Notes: generated from the letters alone by a model not told the origin. A stretch of DNA of 12,362 nucleotides from Nitrosomonadaceae bacterium (GCA_947471695.1 CANIWY010000023.1:1-12362); one strand, 5' to 3'. Counted from the first letter of the stretch, positions 1 through 7,112 are shown. A program made the numbers and translations.

Positions 1-439
1 CCAGAACTGTACCAAGAACGATGGAGGCAACGGTCAATCCCTCGATCCAACCGTTGGCAATGACCAGTTTGTCCGGTGGTAGCAACTCAGTCAGTATGCC
101 GTATTTAGCCGGGGAGTAAGCGGCAGCACCTAGGCCTACGACCGCATAGGCAGCGAGGGCGGAGTATTGATGCGCTGCGAGAAAGAGCAAGCTACAGCCT
201 ACAATTTTGATGGTATTGCTGATGAACATTACCCTCCACTTCGGCATGGAGTCAGCAAAAGCACCAACAAAAGGGGCGAGAACGACATAGAAAAGTACAA
301 ATACAAACTTAAGCATGGGAGTGAGATAGGCGGGAGCATGCAGATCGATCAACAAAGCGATCGCGATCACCAGTAATGCATTGTCTGCTAGCGACGAGAA
401 GAATTGCGCCGCCATGATGGTATAGAACCCGCGTTTCAA
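1..439 (-). CDS. lplT: Lysophospholipid transporter LplT, N-terminal part (runs off the left edge)
   Basis: This is a major-facilitator inner membrane protein. By family knowledge LplT flips lysophospholipids, mainly lyso-PE, across the inner membrane for re-acylation by Aas. I translated the minus strand by hand: 146 codons are visible, beginning KRGFYTIMAAQFFSSLADNA, with several hydrophobic segments. The conserved family features are the AQF.SSLADNALL opening, the LAPFVGAFADSMPK loop after the second helix and the GAAAYSPAKYGILTELLP stretch. The likely start is TTG at 439-437, preceded by a GGGGTGA Shine-Dalgarno-like run about 5 bases upstream. The first in-frame ATG lies eight codons further in and would remove conserved residues. 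The gene is divergent from alr, an arrangement I recall as common in betaproteobacteria. The rest of the gene, and a possible aas partner or fusion, lies outside the window. Confidence 0.88.
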   Translation of the reverse strand, partial: MKRGFYTIMAAQFFSSLADNALLVIAIALLIDLHAPAYLTPMLKFVFVLFYVVLAPFVGAFADSMPKWRVMFISNTIKIVGCSLLFLAAHQYSALAAYAVVGLGAAAYSPAKYGILTELLPPDKLVIANGWIEGLTVASIVLGTVL

Positions 440-477
440 GGCGTCACCCCGAAATTTTTTTCGTTATCAGATGTTAG

Positions 478-487
478 ATTGTACAAT
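478..487. repeat. Perfect 10-base palindrome ATTGTACAAT upstream of lplT
   Basis: ATTGTACAAT equals its own reverse complement and lies about 40 bases upstream of the lplT start. Read on the minus strand it contains TACAAT, five of six matches to a -10 element, but no matching -35 is visible at the right distance. It could be an operator or part of the lplT promoter. A 10-base palindrome can also occur by chance. Confidence 0.3.
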
Positions 488-583
488 GGAGACCTAGACT
501 TGCTCTTAGACAGCCGGCTTTATACCATGAAACTGCTACATCGGCTAACCGTAAAAGCCTGATCTGATTCCCGATGATGAGGC

Positions 584-612
584 TTCTGTCAGATACTATT
601 CGAATGACAGAA
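584..612. repeat. Inverted repeat TTCTGTCA-N13-TGACAGAA upstream of alr
   Basis: The two 8-base arms at 584-591 and 605-612 are exact reverse complements separated by 13 bases, and the spacer ends in the small palindrome TTCGAA. No T-run follows, so it is not a typical terminator. Its place between two divergent genes fits a regulator operator, but the regulator is unknown. Confidence 0.4.
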
Positions 613-706
613 TTTGTGATTGAATGCTTCGTTAAGCACTCTACTAAAGTCTTGCATCAGTCTGTGGTGTAGCGATTCCGTATGCACCTCACTTAACATA
701 AGATAG

Positions 707-1780
707 ATGACACGCCCCATTCAAGCCCTAATCGATCTCTCTGCACTCGAACATAATCTGTCCGTGGTTCGTCGCCACGCGCCGCGAGCACGTGTAATGG
801 CAGTGATCAAGGCGGATGCCTACGGCCACGGTCTGTTGCGTGCTGCCGGCGCACTCAAGAGCGCAGATGGATTTGCACTACTAGAGTTGGATGCAGCAAT
901 ACGTTTACGAGATGCGGGTTACCGTCAACCCATACTGTTAGTTGAAGGCTTTTTTTCTGTCGAGGAGTTGGCGCTGATCGAGGAGTATCAGTTAAGCGCC
1001 GTAATTCATCATGGAGAGCAGTTATCCATGTTGCCTGCGCTCAAGCGGCGAGGGGGTCTGGATGTATTTCTGAAGCTTAATACCGGCATGAACCGCTTGG
1101 GATTTATGCCTGAAGAGTTTTCTGCTGCGCTGGAACTCCTGAAGGGTAATCCTGCTATTGGCCAGATTACATTGATGACTCATTTCGCTCGAGCCGATGA
1201 CCCCGCTGGTAAGGAAAGTGTCAGTTCTCAATTTCAGCTTTTTAATACGGTCTCTGCAGGGCGAAATTTACCATGTTCATTAGCTAATTCAGCGGCAATT
1301 TTACGCTATCCTGAAACCCACGCCGATTGGGTGCGTCCCGGCATTATGCTCTATGGCGCTTCGCCATTTTCAGATAAGACTGCCGCTGATCTGGGTCTTT
1401 GTCCTGTAATGACAGTATCCAGTAAAGTTATTGCCGTGCAGAACATCAAGGTGGGGGATGTGGTTGGGTATGGCCACGCTTTTCGCGCTGATCGGGCAAT
1501 GCAGGTTGGAATCGTCGCGGGCGGTTATGCCGATGGCTATCCGCGTCATGCGCCTACCGGTACACCGCTACTGGTGAGCGGCCGCCGCAGCCGTATTCTC
1601 GGACGCGTATCGATGGATATGCTACATGTGGATCTAAGTGGAATCGAGGGTGCGGGTGTGGGGAGTCCTGTAATACTGTGGGGAGAGGGGATGCCAGTGG
1701 ATGAAGTGGCGCAGTCGGCGAGTACCATCAGCTATGAGTTATTGTGCGCTCTGGCACCGCGTATGCATGTAGTAGCCTAA
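707..1780 (+). CDS. alr: Alanine racemase (PLP-dependent)
   Basis: A cytoplasmic enzyme that interconverts L- and D-alanine, supplying D-alanine for peptidoglycan. The 357-residue protein has the normal family length. The PLP-binding lysine is K35 in VMAVIKADAYGHG, and the catalytic tyrosine is Y255 in GYGHAF, matching K34 and Y255 of the E. coli enzymes. Other family landmarks are LKLNTGMNRLGF (about 122-132, with K123 at the usually carbamylated position), MTHFARAD, RPGIMLYGASP (210-220) and GRVSMDM (299-305). The N-terminal PLP barrel is followed by the C-terminal beta domain from about residue 230. The ATG start gives the expected MTRPIQALIDLSAL opening, although only weak Shine-Dalgarno complementarity precedes it. 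The gene stands alone and ends at a strong terminator. Confidence 0.97.
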   Translation: MTRPIQALIDLSALEHNLSVVRRHAPRARVMAVIKADAYGHGLLRAAGALKSADGFALLELDAAIRLRDAGYRQPILLVEGFFSVEELALIEEYQLSAVIHHGEQLSMLPALKRRGGLDVFLKLNTGMNRLGFMPEEFSAALELLKGNPAIGQITLMTHFARADDPAGKESVSSQFQLFNTVSAGRNLPCSLANSAAILRYPETHADWVRPGIMLYGASPFSDKTAADLGLCPVMTVSSKVIAVQNIKVGDVVGYGHAFRADRAMQVGIVAGGYADGYPRHAPTGTPLLVSGRRSRILGRVSMDMLHVDLSGIEGAGVGSPVILWGEGMPVDEVAQSASTISYELLCALAPRMHVVA

Positions 1781-1784
1781 ATGC

Positions 1785-1813
1785 AAAGGGGCGACCATTA
1801 AGGCCGCCCCTTT
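1785..1813. terminator. Bidirectional rho-independent terminator between alr and ppiC
   Basis: AAAGGGGCG (1785-1793) pairs perfectly with CGCCCCTTT (1805-1813) around an 11-base loop. The A/T ends of the stem give a short T-tract after the GC-rich core on both strands. It lies 4 bases after the alr stop and about 20 bases after the ppiC stop, so it can end both convergent transcripts. Confidence 0.85.
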
Positions 1814-1834
1814 AATCAAGCAACTGTGTTACGG

Positions 1835-2632
1835 CTACTCGACCTTGGCTTTGGCGCGTAGCTCGCCAACAGCGCCTTCAAACTGCCGCTGCAAGATACG
1901 CTGTGTCAGATTATTCTTGATCTCTTCAAAAGGTGGAATTTTGAGTGGACGCACATCCTCCAATCGGATCACGTGCCAGCCGAAAGGTGTCTGCACGGGT
2001 TGATCGGTGAGCTGGCCTTTGTTCAGCTTGGTTAGGGCCTCAGCAAAGGGTGCTACATAATTGCCAGCGGGACTCCATTCGAGTTCCCCCCCCTTCCCCT
2101 TACTGCCAGCATCCGTAGATTTTTCCTTGGCAATCTCGCCAAGCTTCGCACCTTTCTTGACTCGGGTAATAATATCCTTCGCCTCGGCCTCTGTTGTAAC
2201 CAAAACGTGGCGTGCTTTGTACTCTTTGTTGCCCATCTGAATTTTTAGTGTTTCATACTCTTTACGCATTACTTCGTCACTGACTGGGTGGGTTTTAATA
2301 TAGTCGACCTGATACGCACGAACCAGCGCTGTCTGACGGGCAATTTCCAGTTGAGCGATGATTTCAGGATCTCGATCTAACCCCTTTCTTAATGCTTCCT
2401 GAGCGATCACTTCCTCGGCGATTAGGTCATCACGCAAGGCCTTTCTGACTTCAGGGCTATCCGGCTGGCCCTGCGAGATGCGTGCCTTCATAATAAAATC
2501 GAGTCGCGATTGCGGGATTGCGACCCCATTTACCTTGGCCATAGGAACTGCAGGCTGGGCCTGGGCGGTGGTTACGGCGATCAGGCCAGAAATCCCAACC
2601 GCCAGTAATTTCGAAAATTTCATTGGTTTCAT
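1835..2632 (-). CDS. Periplasmic PpiC-type peptidyl-prolyl cis-trans isomerase
   Basis: A parvulin-family prolyl isomerase/chaperone of 265 residues. Residues 1-25 form a Sec signal peptide with predicted cleavage after AQA, which places the protein in the periplasm. Residues of about 30-130 are a SurA/PrsA-like N-terminal region beginning VNGVAIPQSRLDF. The parvulin domain spans about 138-228 and shows KARHVLV (139-145), the glycine-rich DAGSKGKGGELEW (174-186), PFAEAL and the closing PFGWHVIRLEDVRP. A basic C-terminal helix follows. It is the last gene of the yciB-yciI-bolA-ppiC run, 21 bases after bolA. A GGGGAG run lies roughly 13 bases before the ATG; a second ATG three codons in is possible. 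By family it should assist outer membrane protein folding. With one parvulin domain it is shorter than SurA, so I do not call it SurA. Confidence 0.93.
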   Translation of the reverse strand: MKPMKFSKLLAVGISGLIAVTTAQAQPAVPMAKVNGVAIPQSRLDFIMKARISQGQPDSPEVRKALRDDLIAEEVIAQEALRKGLDRDPEIIAQLEIARQTALVRAYQVDYIKTHPVSDEVMRKEYETLKIQMGNKEYKARHVLVTTEAEAKDIITRVKKGAKLGEIAKEKSTDAGSKGKGGELEWSPAGNYVAPFAEALTKLNKGQLTDQPVQTPFGWHVIRLEDVRPLKIPPFEEIKNNLTQRILQRQFEGAVGELRAKAKVE

Positions 2633-2653
2633 ATGGTTTTCTTAGCTCCCCTG

Positions 2654-2935
2654 TCAGTGGACTGAATCAGATTTAAACTCGTCTGGAGTATACGCCTTTA
2701 CACTAATTGCGTGAATATCCTTGCTCATCATCTCGCCTAATGCGGCATAAACTAGACGATGCCTAGACATAGCCGGTTTTCCATAGAACTCTGGAGAGAC
2801 AATAGTGAGACGGTAGTGTCCGCCACCACTCTTGGCGCCTTCGTGCCCCGCATGCCGTGCGCTCTCGTCAGAAAGTTCAATGCTCTCGGGATTGAGTGCG
2901 GCAAGTTTCTGCTTGATTAGCTCGATTGTTTTCAA
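2654..2935 (-). CDS. bolA: BolA family protein (TTG start)
   Basis: A 93-residue BolA-fold protein. BolA proteins partner monothiol glutaredoxins in iron-sulfur/redox handling and have been linked to cell shape and stress. Visible family features are SGGGHYRLTIVSPEFYGK (about 36-53), the SRHRLVYAALGEMM helix (57-70) and the closing IHAISVKAYTPDEF (74-87), where H75 is the conserved histidine often used as a glutaredoxin or cluster ligand. The protein has no cysteine. The start is TTG at 2935-2933: no ATG or GTG lies between it and the in-frame stop six codons upstream, and the next methionine is at residue 56, inside the fold. Spacing is 19 bases from the yciI-like gene and 21 to ppiC, which supports an operon. 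Whether it is the true bolA orthologue or the ibaG paralogue cannot be settled by eye. Confidence 0.9.
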   Translation of the reverse strand: MKTIELIKQKLAALNPESIELSDESARHAGHEGAKSGGGHYRLTIVSPEFYGKPAMSRHRLVYAALGEMMSKDIHAISVKAYTPDEFKSDSVH

Positions 2936-2954
2936 CTGTATGTATGACCGTTAA

Positions 2955-3260
2955 TTAAGCCGGAAAGACTTTCTTGAATGGTTTAACTGTAACTCTTACG
3001 TAGACTCCTGCTGCAACGTAGGGGTCAGCTTCTGCCCAAGCACGAGCGGCTGGTAGTGACTCAAATTCAGCCACGATCAGGCTGCCAGAGAACCCTGATG
3101 GACCTGGGTCGGGGCTGTCGACTGACGGGCAGGGACCCGCCAGGATGAGGCGTCCGTCGTTCTGTAAGGTATTGAGTCTTTCCAGATGGGCGGAACGGGC
3201 CGCCAGACGGTTTTCTAGGCTATTGGGGGCATCCTCAGCATTTATCACGTAGAGCATCAT
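2955..3260 (-). CDS. YciI family protein
   Basis: A 101-residue single-domain protein with the ferredoxin-like YciI fold, related to muconolactone isomerase. Conserved features are the MLYVINAEDAPNSLENR opening, RSAHLERLNTLQNDGRLILAGP (22-43, including the conserved H25), the FSGSLIVAEFES strand and AEADPYVAAGVY (76-87, including D79). The family is proposed to use a His-Asp pair, but no cellular substrate is established, so function is unknown here. Its ATG overlaps the yciB stop in an ATGA arrangement, implying translational coupling; a second ATG directly follows and is an equally good start. The pairing with yciB is common in proteobacteria and suggests an envelope-linked role, which is inference. 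Confidence 0.9.
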   Translation of the reverse strand: MMLYVINAEDAPNSLENRLAARSAHLERLNTLQNDGRLILAGPCPSVDSPDPGPSGFSGSLIVAEFESLPAARAWAEADPYVAAGVYVRVTVKPFKKVFPA

Positions 3261-3802
3261 TTTTCTTTGTCCTCCTTGTCTTCTACATACTTTGCCAGCA
3301 TCAGTGCTTGTAACAGGACGAAAGTCAGCATCAGGCCCATGAACCCAAATAGCTTGAAATTAACCCAAGCTTCAGTGGAGTAATTAAAGGCCACGTAGAG
3401 ATTGATCGCACCCATCGACGCAAAAAATCCTGCCCAGCTGGTATTGAGTCGACCCCATATTATTTCGGGCAGATTGATTTGTTCTTTCATCATCACGCGA
3501 ATCAAGTTCTTATTGAAGAAGCTGTGGGCCACCAACAATGCGCAGGCAAATAACCAGTAGAGCACGGAGGGCTTCCACTTGATGAAGGTTTCATCCTGCA
3601 GTATGAGTGTGGCGCCGCCAAATACGCCGATAATGACAAGGCTCACCCATAGCATCGTGTCGACCTTGCGGTGACGGAACCAGACCCAACCAATCTGTAG
3701 AAAAGTGGCAGCAATGGCCACAGCAGTGGCGGTATAGATGCCATAGATCTTGAATGCGATGAAGAACAAGATGACCGGGAAAAGGTCGAATAAAAACTTC
3801 AT
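3257..3802 (-). CDS. yciB: YciB / septation protein A family inner membrane protein
   Basis: A 181-residue polytopic inner membrane protein. The family includes YciB (IspA, intracellular septation protein A), linked in E. coli and Shigella to septation and envelope synthesis. The sequence opens MKFLFDLFPVILFFIAFK, the family signature, and has about five or six hydrophobic segments at roughly 6-20, 23-42, 51-68, 80-97, 121-140 and 150-170. Between them are the conserved FIKWKPSVLYWLFA (73-86) and INLPEIIWGRLNTSWAGFF (109-127) motifs. The C-terminus is a charged cytoplasmic-type tail, KYVEDKEDKEK. The ATG start matches the family N-terminus, though I see no good Shine-Dalgarno site before it. 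It is the first gene of the four-gene operon and overlaps the yciI-like gene by 4 bases. Confidence 0.93.
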   Translation of the reverse strand: MKFLFDLFPVILFFIAFKIYGIYTATAVAIAATFLQIGWVWFRHRKVDTMLWVSLVIIGVFGGATLILQDETFIKWKPSVLYWLFACALLVAHSFFNKNLIRVMMKEQINLPEIIWGRLNTSWAGFFASMGAINLYVAFNYSTEAWVNFKLFGFMGLMLTFVLLQALMLAKYVEDKEDKEK

Positions 3803-3899
3803 AAATACTGGATGTTAGGTTTGTGGTTAGTAATGAAACATGGTTGTGTCGATCAAAACCAGGAAAACTTCCCGATTTCTGAGTTAGTCAAAGTATAGG

Positions 3900-5123
3900 T
3901 CAGTGTAAATGCATTGGCGTTGTTTTTCCCTCTTCGGGGAATTCGGCATGTACTACCTCACCCTCCGGATTTGGGAACAGGGGTGCGCCACACTCCTCGC
4001 AGTATTCAAGAGGAAAGCGATTGTCCAGCAGCGTGACATGGGTTACGCCACATTCACGCAGTGTCGTTTCGATCTGCGCCACGGTATCATTAGTTTCGTC
4101 TTCCTCGCCGACCAGTGCCCAAACAATGCCGTAGAGCACATCGTCGCGATCCTTGAAGGTGAAGCTGATGCGATATTCTTCTAGCCATTGATCAAAAAAC
4201 GGCGCAATCACGGCGCGTAAGCCACTTGCGGGAATATTCAGGGTGGACTGTAGAAAATCAATAGTGGCGTGCATGGAATAGGGTCGAGCGAGGCGGTCTG
4301 CCATGCGCCAGGCAGAAAAGAAGCCATCCGGCAATAGCAATTCCAGTGCGCAACCTTGAAATAGCGGGCGGAGCACCTCGCTGCCAGGCGTCTGCCAGGC
4401 AAGTAAGATCGCTTGTTTTTGGGTTTTAGTTTCGGGCAGCTTCCCGACTTGGCTAGTTCCGATAGACTCCTGCCACTGGAACATCGGTTTCCCCCGAGGC
4501 ACAGCAATGGCGCCGAGGAGGTATCGGGTGTCTGATAGAAATTTCCCTGTCTCAGCCAACTGGCGCGGGTTCATGTGTAAATCACGATTCTCAGCTGCCG
4601 CTACCCAAAGCTTGTTAGCCAGTTCGTGAGTGAGATGATAGCCGCGCGGCAGTTGGTCTGGACTGAATAGGTAATCCGCTAGGGAAAACTGAATATCCGC
4701 TGCCAGCACTTGTGCTTGCAGATGCAATCGTAGGTTGGCGAGCATTGGTTCTGGAATGGGGCCAGAGGGGATTGAAAAACGTGACCAGGTCAGTACTGGT
4801 GCTGCGAACATTAGCACATCATAGTTGCGGTCTTCATGGGTCAAGACGCTGCATTCGATCGCTGCTTCAATGGCATGAATGAACTCTCCGTAACCGGCTG
4901 GATCCGTTTCGTAAAGCTGGTCCAGTGCGGTTTCTAGATTTTGATCATCACTCGTGCGCAACTGACCGTGGATCTTCGCTGTCAGCAGATTCTCCCAGAA
5001 AGCATCTTCAATCCGGCTCCCAGAAGCAGCAAGCCCCGCTGCTAGACGCGAGAGCTCCTGAACGGCGCGTGGGGATTTGCTGCGGTGAGGGGCGCGGGGT
5101 TTTTTCATAACGGAGGCCGGCAC
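3900..5123 (-). CDS. DUF2863 family protein (function unknown)
   Basis: I recognise this as the DUF2863 family, which to my knowledge is mostly betaproteobacterial; no biochemical role is known to me. It is soluble, 402-407 residues, with no signal peptide or membrane segment. Recognisable parts are the N-terminal ASGSRIEDAFWE (34-45), APVLTWSRFSIPSGPIPEP (108-126), AVPRGKPMFQWQES (207-220), LRAVIAPFFDQWLEEYRISFTFKDRDDVLYGIVWALVGEED (302-342), and the closing EYCEECGAPLFP (373-384). C375, C378 and H392 in VVHAEFPEE look like a partial zinc-ribbon, but a full four-ligand set is not obvious. The longest frame starts at GTG (5123). An in-frame ATG at 5108 gives MKKPRAPHRSK and is at least as likely; neither has a clear Shine-Dalgarno site. 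It stands alone, 97 bases upstream of yciB on the same strand and divergent from sdaA. Confidence 0.85.
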   Translation of the reverse strand: MPASVMKKPRAPHRSKSPRAVQELSRLAAGLAASGSRIEDAFWENLLTAKIHGQLRTSDDQNLETALDQLYETDPAGYGEFIHAIEAAIECSVLTHEDRNYDVLMFAAPVLTWSRFSIPSGPIPEPMLANLRLHLQAQVLAADIQFSLADYLFSPDQLPRGYHLTHELANKLWVAAAENRDLHMNPRQLAETGKFLSDTRYLLGAIAVPRGKPMFQWQESIGTSQVGKLPETKTQKQAILLAWQTPGSEVLRPLFQGCALELLLPDGFFSAWRMADRLARPYSMHATIDFLQSTLNIPASGLRAVIAPFFDQWLEEYRISFTFKDRDDVLYGIVWALVGEEDETNDTVAQIETTLRECGVTHVTLLDNRFPLEYCEECGAPLFPNPEGEVVHAEFPEEGKTTPMHLH

Positions 5124-5200
5124 AAAATGATCAGCGGCTCATTTTAACCTAAATGTACTGATTGGACAGGGTGAGTGGGTTGTACGCAGAACTGTCCGTC

Positions 5201-5210
5201 TCTGATCAGA
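5201..5210. repeat. Perfect 10-base palindrome TCTGATCAGA in the DUF2863-sdaA region
   Basis: TCTGATCAGA is self-complementary and lies between the divergent DUF2863 gene and sdaA. A further TGATCAG occurs at 5129-5135, near the DUF2863 start. A 6-bp inverted repeat, GGACAG (5164-5169) with CTGTCC (5192-5197), lies just before it. Together they suggest operator-like structure, but each element is short. Confidence 0.3.
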
Positions 5211-5216
5211 CACTCC

Positions 5217-5267
5217 CTTCATGTGCTACGATTCGACAATTCCGCTACACTTCATGTTTTCTTCATG
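5217..5267. repeat. Three CTTCATG copies spaced 33 and 11 bases apart upstream of sdaA
   Basis: CTTCATG occurs at 5217-5223, 5250-5256 and 5261-5267. The start-to-start distances are 33 and 11 bases, so all three copies would lie on roughly the same face of the helix. They end about 74 bases before the sdaA ATG. This may be a regulator-binding array for sdaA or simple coincidence; no regulator is identified. Confidence 0.3.
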
Positions 5268-5340
5268 ATCCCGGAGCTTTCTTCGGTTTGCGGCCCTGCC
5301 ATCCCCTTTTAATATGGTCATCACACTATGGGAGTGACTA

Positions 5341-6720
5341 ATGTTCATCAGTGTTCTTGAGCTTTTCAAAATCGGGATAGGTCCCTCAAGTTCTCATACC
5401 ATGGGGCCAATGGTAGCGGCCAGCGATTTCCGCAATCGCATTCAGACCTTAGCCGAAACTACTATAGTTGATCCGGATCTCCATGTTCGCTGCATTCTGA
5501 AAGGTTCTCTGGCATTTACCGGAAAGGGTCACGCGGCTGATCGTGCTGTGACATTGGGGCTGCATGGTTATTCGCCAGAGGGTCTAGCCGAGCAGTCGGT
5601 GAATGAGCTGATGGAGCGGTTGTGGAATGGTCGATTAATCACGCTGAGTGAGACGCTATCGGTCAAGTTTAGTGCGGCAATTGATGTGGTTTTTGATCGT
5701 AGCCAGCCGCTACCGCAGCATCCGAATGGAATGATCTTCGAATTGCTCGACGGTAGTGGAAAAACAATTCTGTCAGAAACTTATTTTTCGATAGGTGGCG
5801 GTTTCGTTAATACGCTGGCTGAAATTAGCAATCTGGACGCGCCACTTAAAATGGAGTCTGCTAGTTCGTGTCCATATCCATTTGATTCGGCCGATTCCAT
5901 GGTTAAGATGGCGGATGACAGCGGTCTGTCGATCGCGACGCTAAAACGGTTGAACGAACACACTAAGATGACCGATACAGCACTGAATCAAGGGCTAGAT
6001 GCTTTGTGGCGTGCGATGCAGATATGCCTTGAGAAGGGGTTGGTGGTAGAAGGTATTCTGCCTGGAAGCCTTAAGCTGCCTCGGCGAGCAAAAGCTTTAT
6101 TCAAGCAGTTGCAAGATGCCCCTTCAGAGGCCAATCTGAATGACTGGTTATGCGCCTATGCTATGGCGGTAAATGAGGAGAATGCTGCGGGTCATATGGT
6201 GGTGACTGCGCCGACTAATGGTGCTGCGGGAGTGATCCCAGCTGTTCTGTACTACCTTGTCCACCATGAAGGTGGAACCCTGGAGCAGGTGCGGGAGTTT
6301 CTTCTCACAGCTGCTGCGGTGGGTGGCATTATCAAGCATCGAAGCTCGATCTCGGGCGCGGAAGTCGGCTGTCAGGGTGAAGTTGGTTCTGCTGCTGCCA
6401 TGGCTGCTGCTGGTTTATGCGCGGTACGTGGTGGAAGTCCTCAACAGATCGAGAATGCTGCGGAAATCGCACTTGAACATCACTTGGGTATGACCTGTGA
6501 TCCAGTCGGCGGATTGGTGCAGGTTCCTTGCATTGAGCGTAATGGATTCGGTGCCATTAAGGCGGTCACTGCGGCTTCATTGGCGAAGCGTGGGAGTGGA
6601 ATACACTTCATGCCGTTGGATGGATGCATTGCCGCGATGAAGCAAACTGGCTTAGAGATGTCAGTAAAATTCAAGGAAACTTCTCTGGGCGGATTGGCGG
6701 TAAGCATTACTGAATGCTAG
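5341..6720 (+). CDS. sdaA: L-serine ammonia-lyase (L-serine dehydratase), iron-sulfur type
   Basis: A cytoplasmic [4Fe-4S] enzyme that deaminates L-serine to pyruvate and ammonia. The 459-residue length is normal for the single-chain form. The N-terminal beta domain opens with SVLELFKIGIGPSSSHTMGPM (4-24), and the catalytic alpha domain starts at about 200. Cluster cysteines are C344 in EVGCQGEVGSA, C386 in MTCDPVGG and C397 in VQVPCIERNGFGA, matching the E. coli pattern. The protein ends in C459; in the Legionella enzyme a C-terminal cysteine folds back as the fourth cluster ligand, and the same is likely here. HMVVTAPTNGAAGVIPAV (285-302) is the conserved substrate-region motif. The ATG has a good GGAG Shine-Dalgarno at 5331-5334 with 6-base spacing. 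A DUF2784 gene follows closely on the same strand. Confidence 0.97.
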   Translation: MFISVLELFKIGIGPSSSHTMGPMVAASDFRNRIQTLAETTIVDPDLHVRCILKGSLAFTGKGHAADRAVTLGLHGYSPEGLAEQSVNELMERLWNGRLITLSETLSVKFSAAIDVVFDRSQPLPQHPNGMIFELLDGSGKTILSETYFSIGGGFVNTLAEISNLDAPLKMESASSCPYPFDSADSMVKMADDSGLSIATLKRLNEHTKMTDTALNQGLDALWRAMQICLEKGLVVEGILPGSLKLPRRAKALFKQLQDAPSEANLNDWLCAYAMAVNEENAAGHMVVTAPTNGAAGVIPAVLYYLVHHEGGTLEQVREFLLTAAAVGGIIKHRSSISGAEVGCQGEVGSAAAMAAAGLCAVRGGSPQQIENAAEIALEHHLGMTCDPVGGLVQVPCIERNGFGAIKAVTAASLAKRGSGIHFMPLDGCIAAMKQTGLEMSVKFKETSLGGLAVSITEC

Positions 6721-6746
6721 ATACACCTGAGTAACATCGCTGGCGG

Positions 6747-7112
6747 ATGATCATGGCTCTTGCCGACACCATCCTGGTTCTTCATTTCCTGTTCGTGCTG
6801 TTTGTGATCGGTAGCCTACCTCTCATCTGGATCGGCTCAGCGTGTGGGTTGAATTACGTTCGTAATCGTCATTTTCGGCTTATTCACCTGGGCTCTATTC
6901 TGTTTGTAGTCGGAGAATCATTGTTCGGATTTGTTTGTCCGCTGACCGCTTGGGAGGATGAGTTGCGGCAGTCTGAGGGGAGGGGAAGCTTCATTCAGCG
7001 CGGGCTGCACTTCATTCTGTTCTATGACTTCCCTGAAGGGGTGCTAACGATAGCCTACGTGCTATTTGCATTGTTAGTTGTTGTTACCTTGCGATGGGTG
7101 CCTCCGCGATGA
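6747..7112 (+). CDS. DUF2784 family small membrane protein
   Basis: A 119-121 residue inner membrane protein that I recognise as DUF2784, function unknown. There are three hydrophobic segments, at about 5-33, 45-66 and 89-116. The family signature is visible as NRHFRLIHLGSILFVVGESLFGFVCPLTAWEDELR (40-74), followed by FYDFPEGVLTIAYVLFALLV. The conserved FR.IHL, E and CPLT.WE residues are all present, suggesting an intact protein. The longest frame starts at ATG 6747; the ATG two codons later (6753) is favoured by a GGCGG run about 6 bases before it and by the opening MALADTILVLHF. It follows sdaA by 26 bases with no visible terminator, so co-transcription is likely, though a functional link to serine breakdown is not shown. 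Confidence 0.87.
   Translation: MIMALADTILVLHFLFVLFVIGSLPLIWIGSACGLNYVRNRHFRLIHLGSILFVVGESLFGFVCPLTAWEDELRQSEGRGSFIQRGLHFILFYDFPEGVLTIAYVLFALLVVVTLRWVPPR

Larger units (their letters stand above)
440..706. other. Divergent lplT-alr intergenic region
   Basis: This 267-base region between two divergently transcribed genes must carry both promoters. I see no convincing coding potential or tRNA fold. It holds a 10-base palindrome near lplT, an 8-bp inverted repeat in the middle, and a small TGCTT-CGTT-AAGCA hairpin at 625-638. I could not identify a clear sigma-70 promoter pair for either gene by eye. Confidence 0.6.

Noticed and set aside
167..376. Plus-strand 69-codon open frame at the left edge
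   Set aside because: It lies wholly inside the lplT coding region on the opposite strand, is polar and low in family-like features, and is explained as a shadow of lplT.
3909..4184. Plus-strand 91-codon open frame opposite DUF2863
   Set aside because: It is antisense to the conserved C-terminal part of the DUF2863 protein; it has no recognisable domain and no ribosome site.
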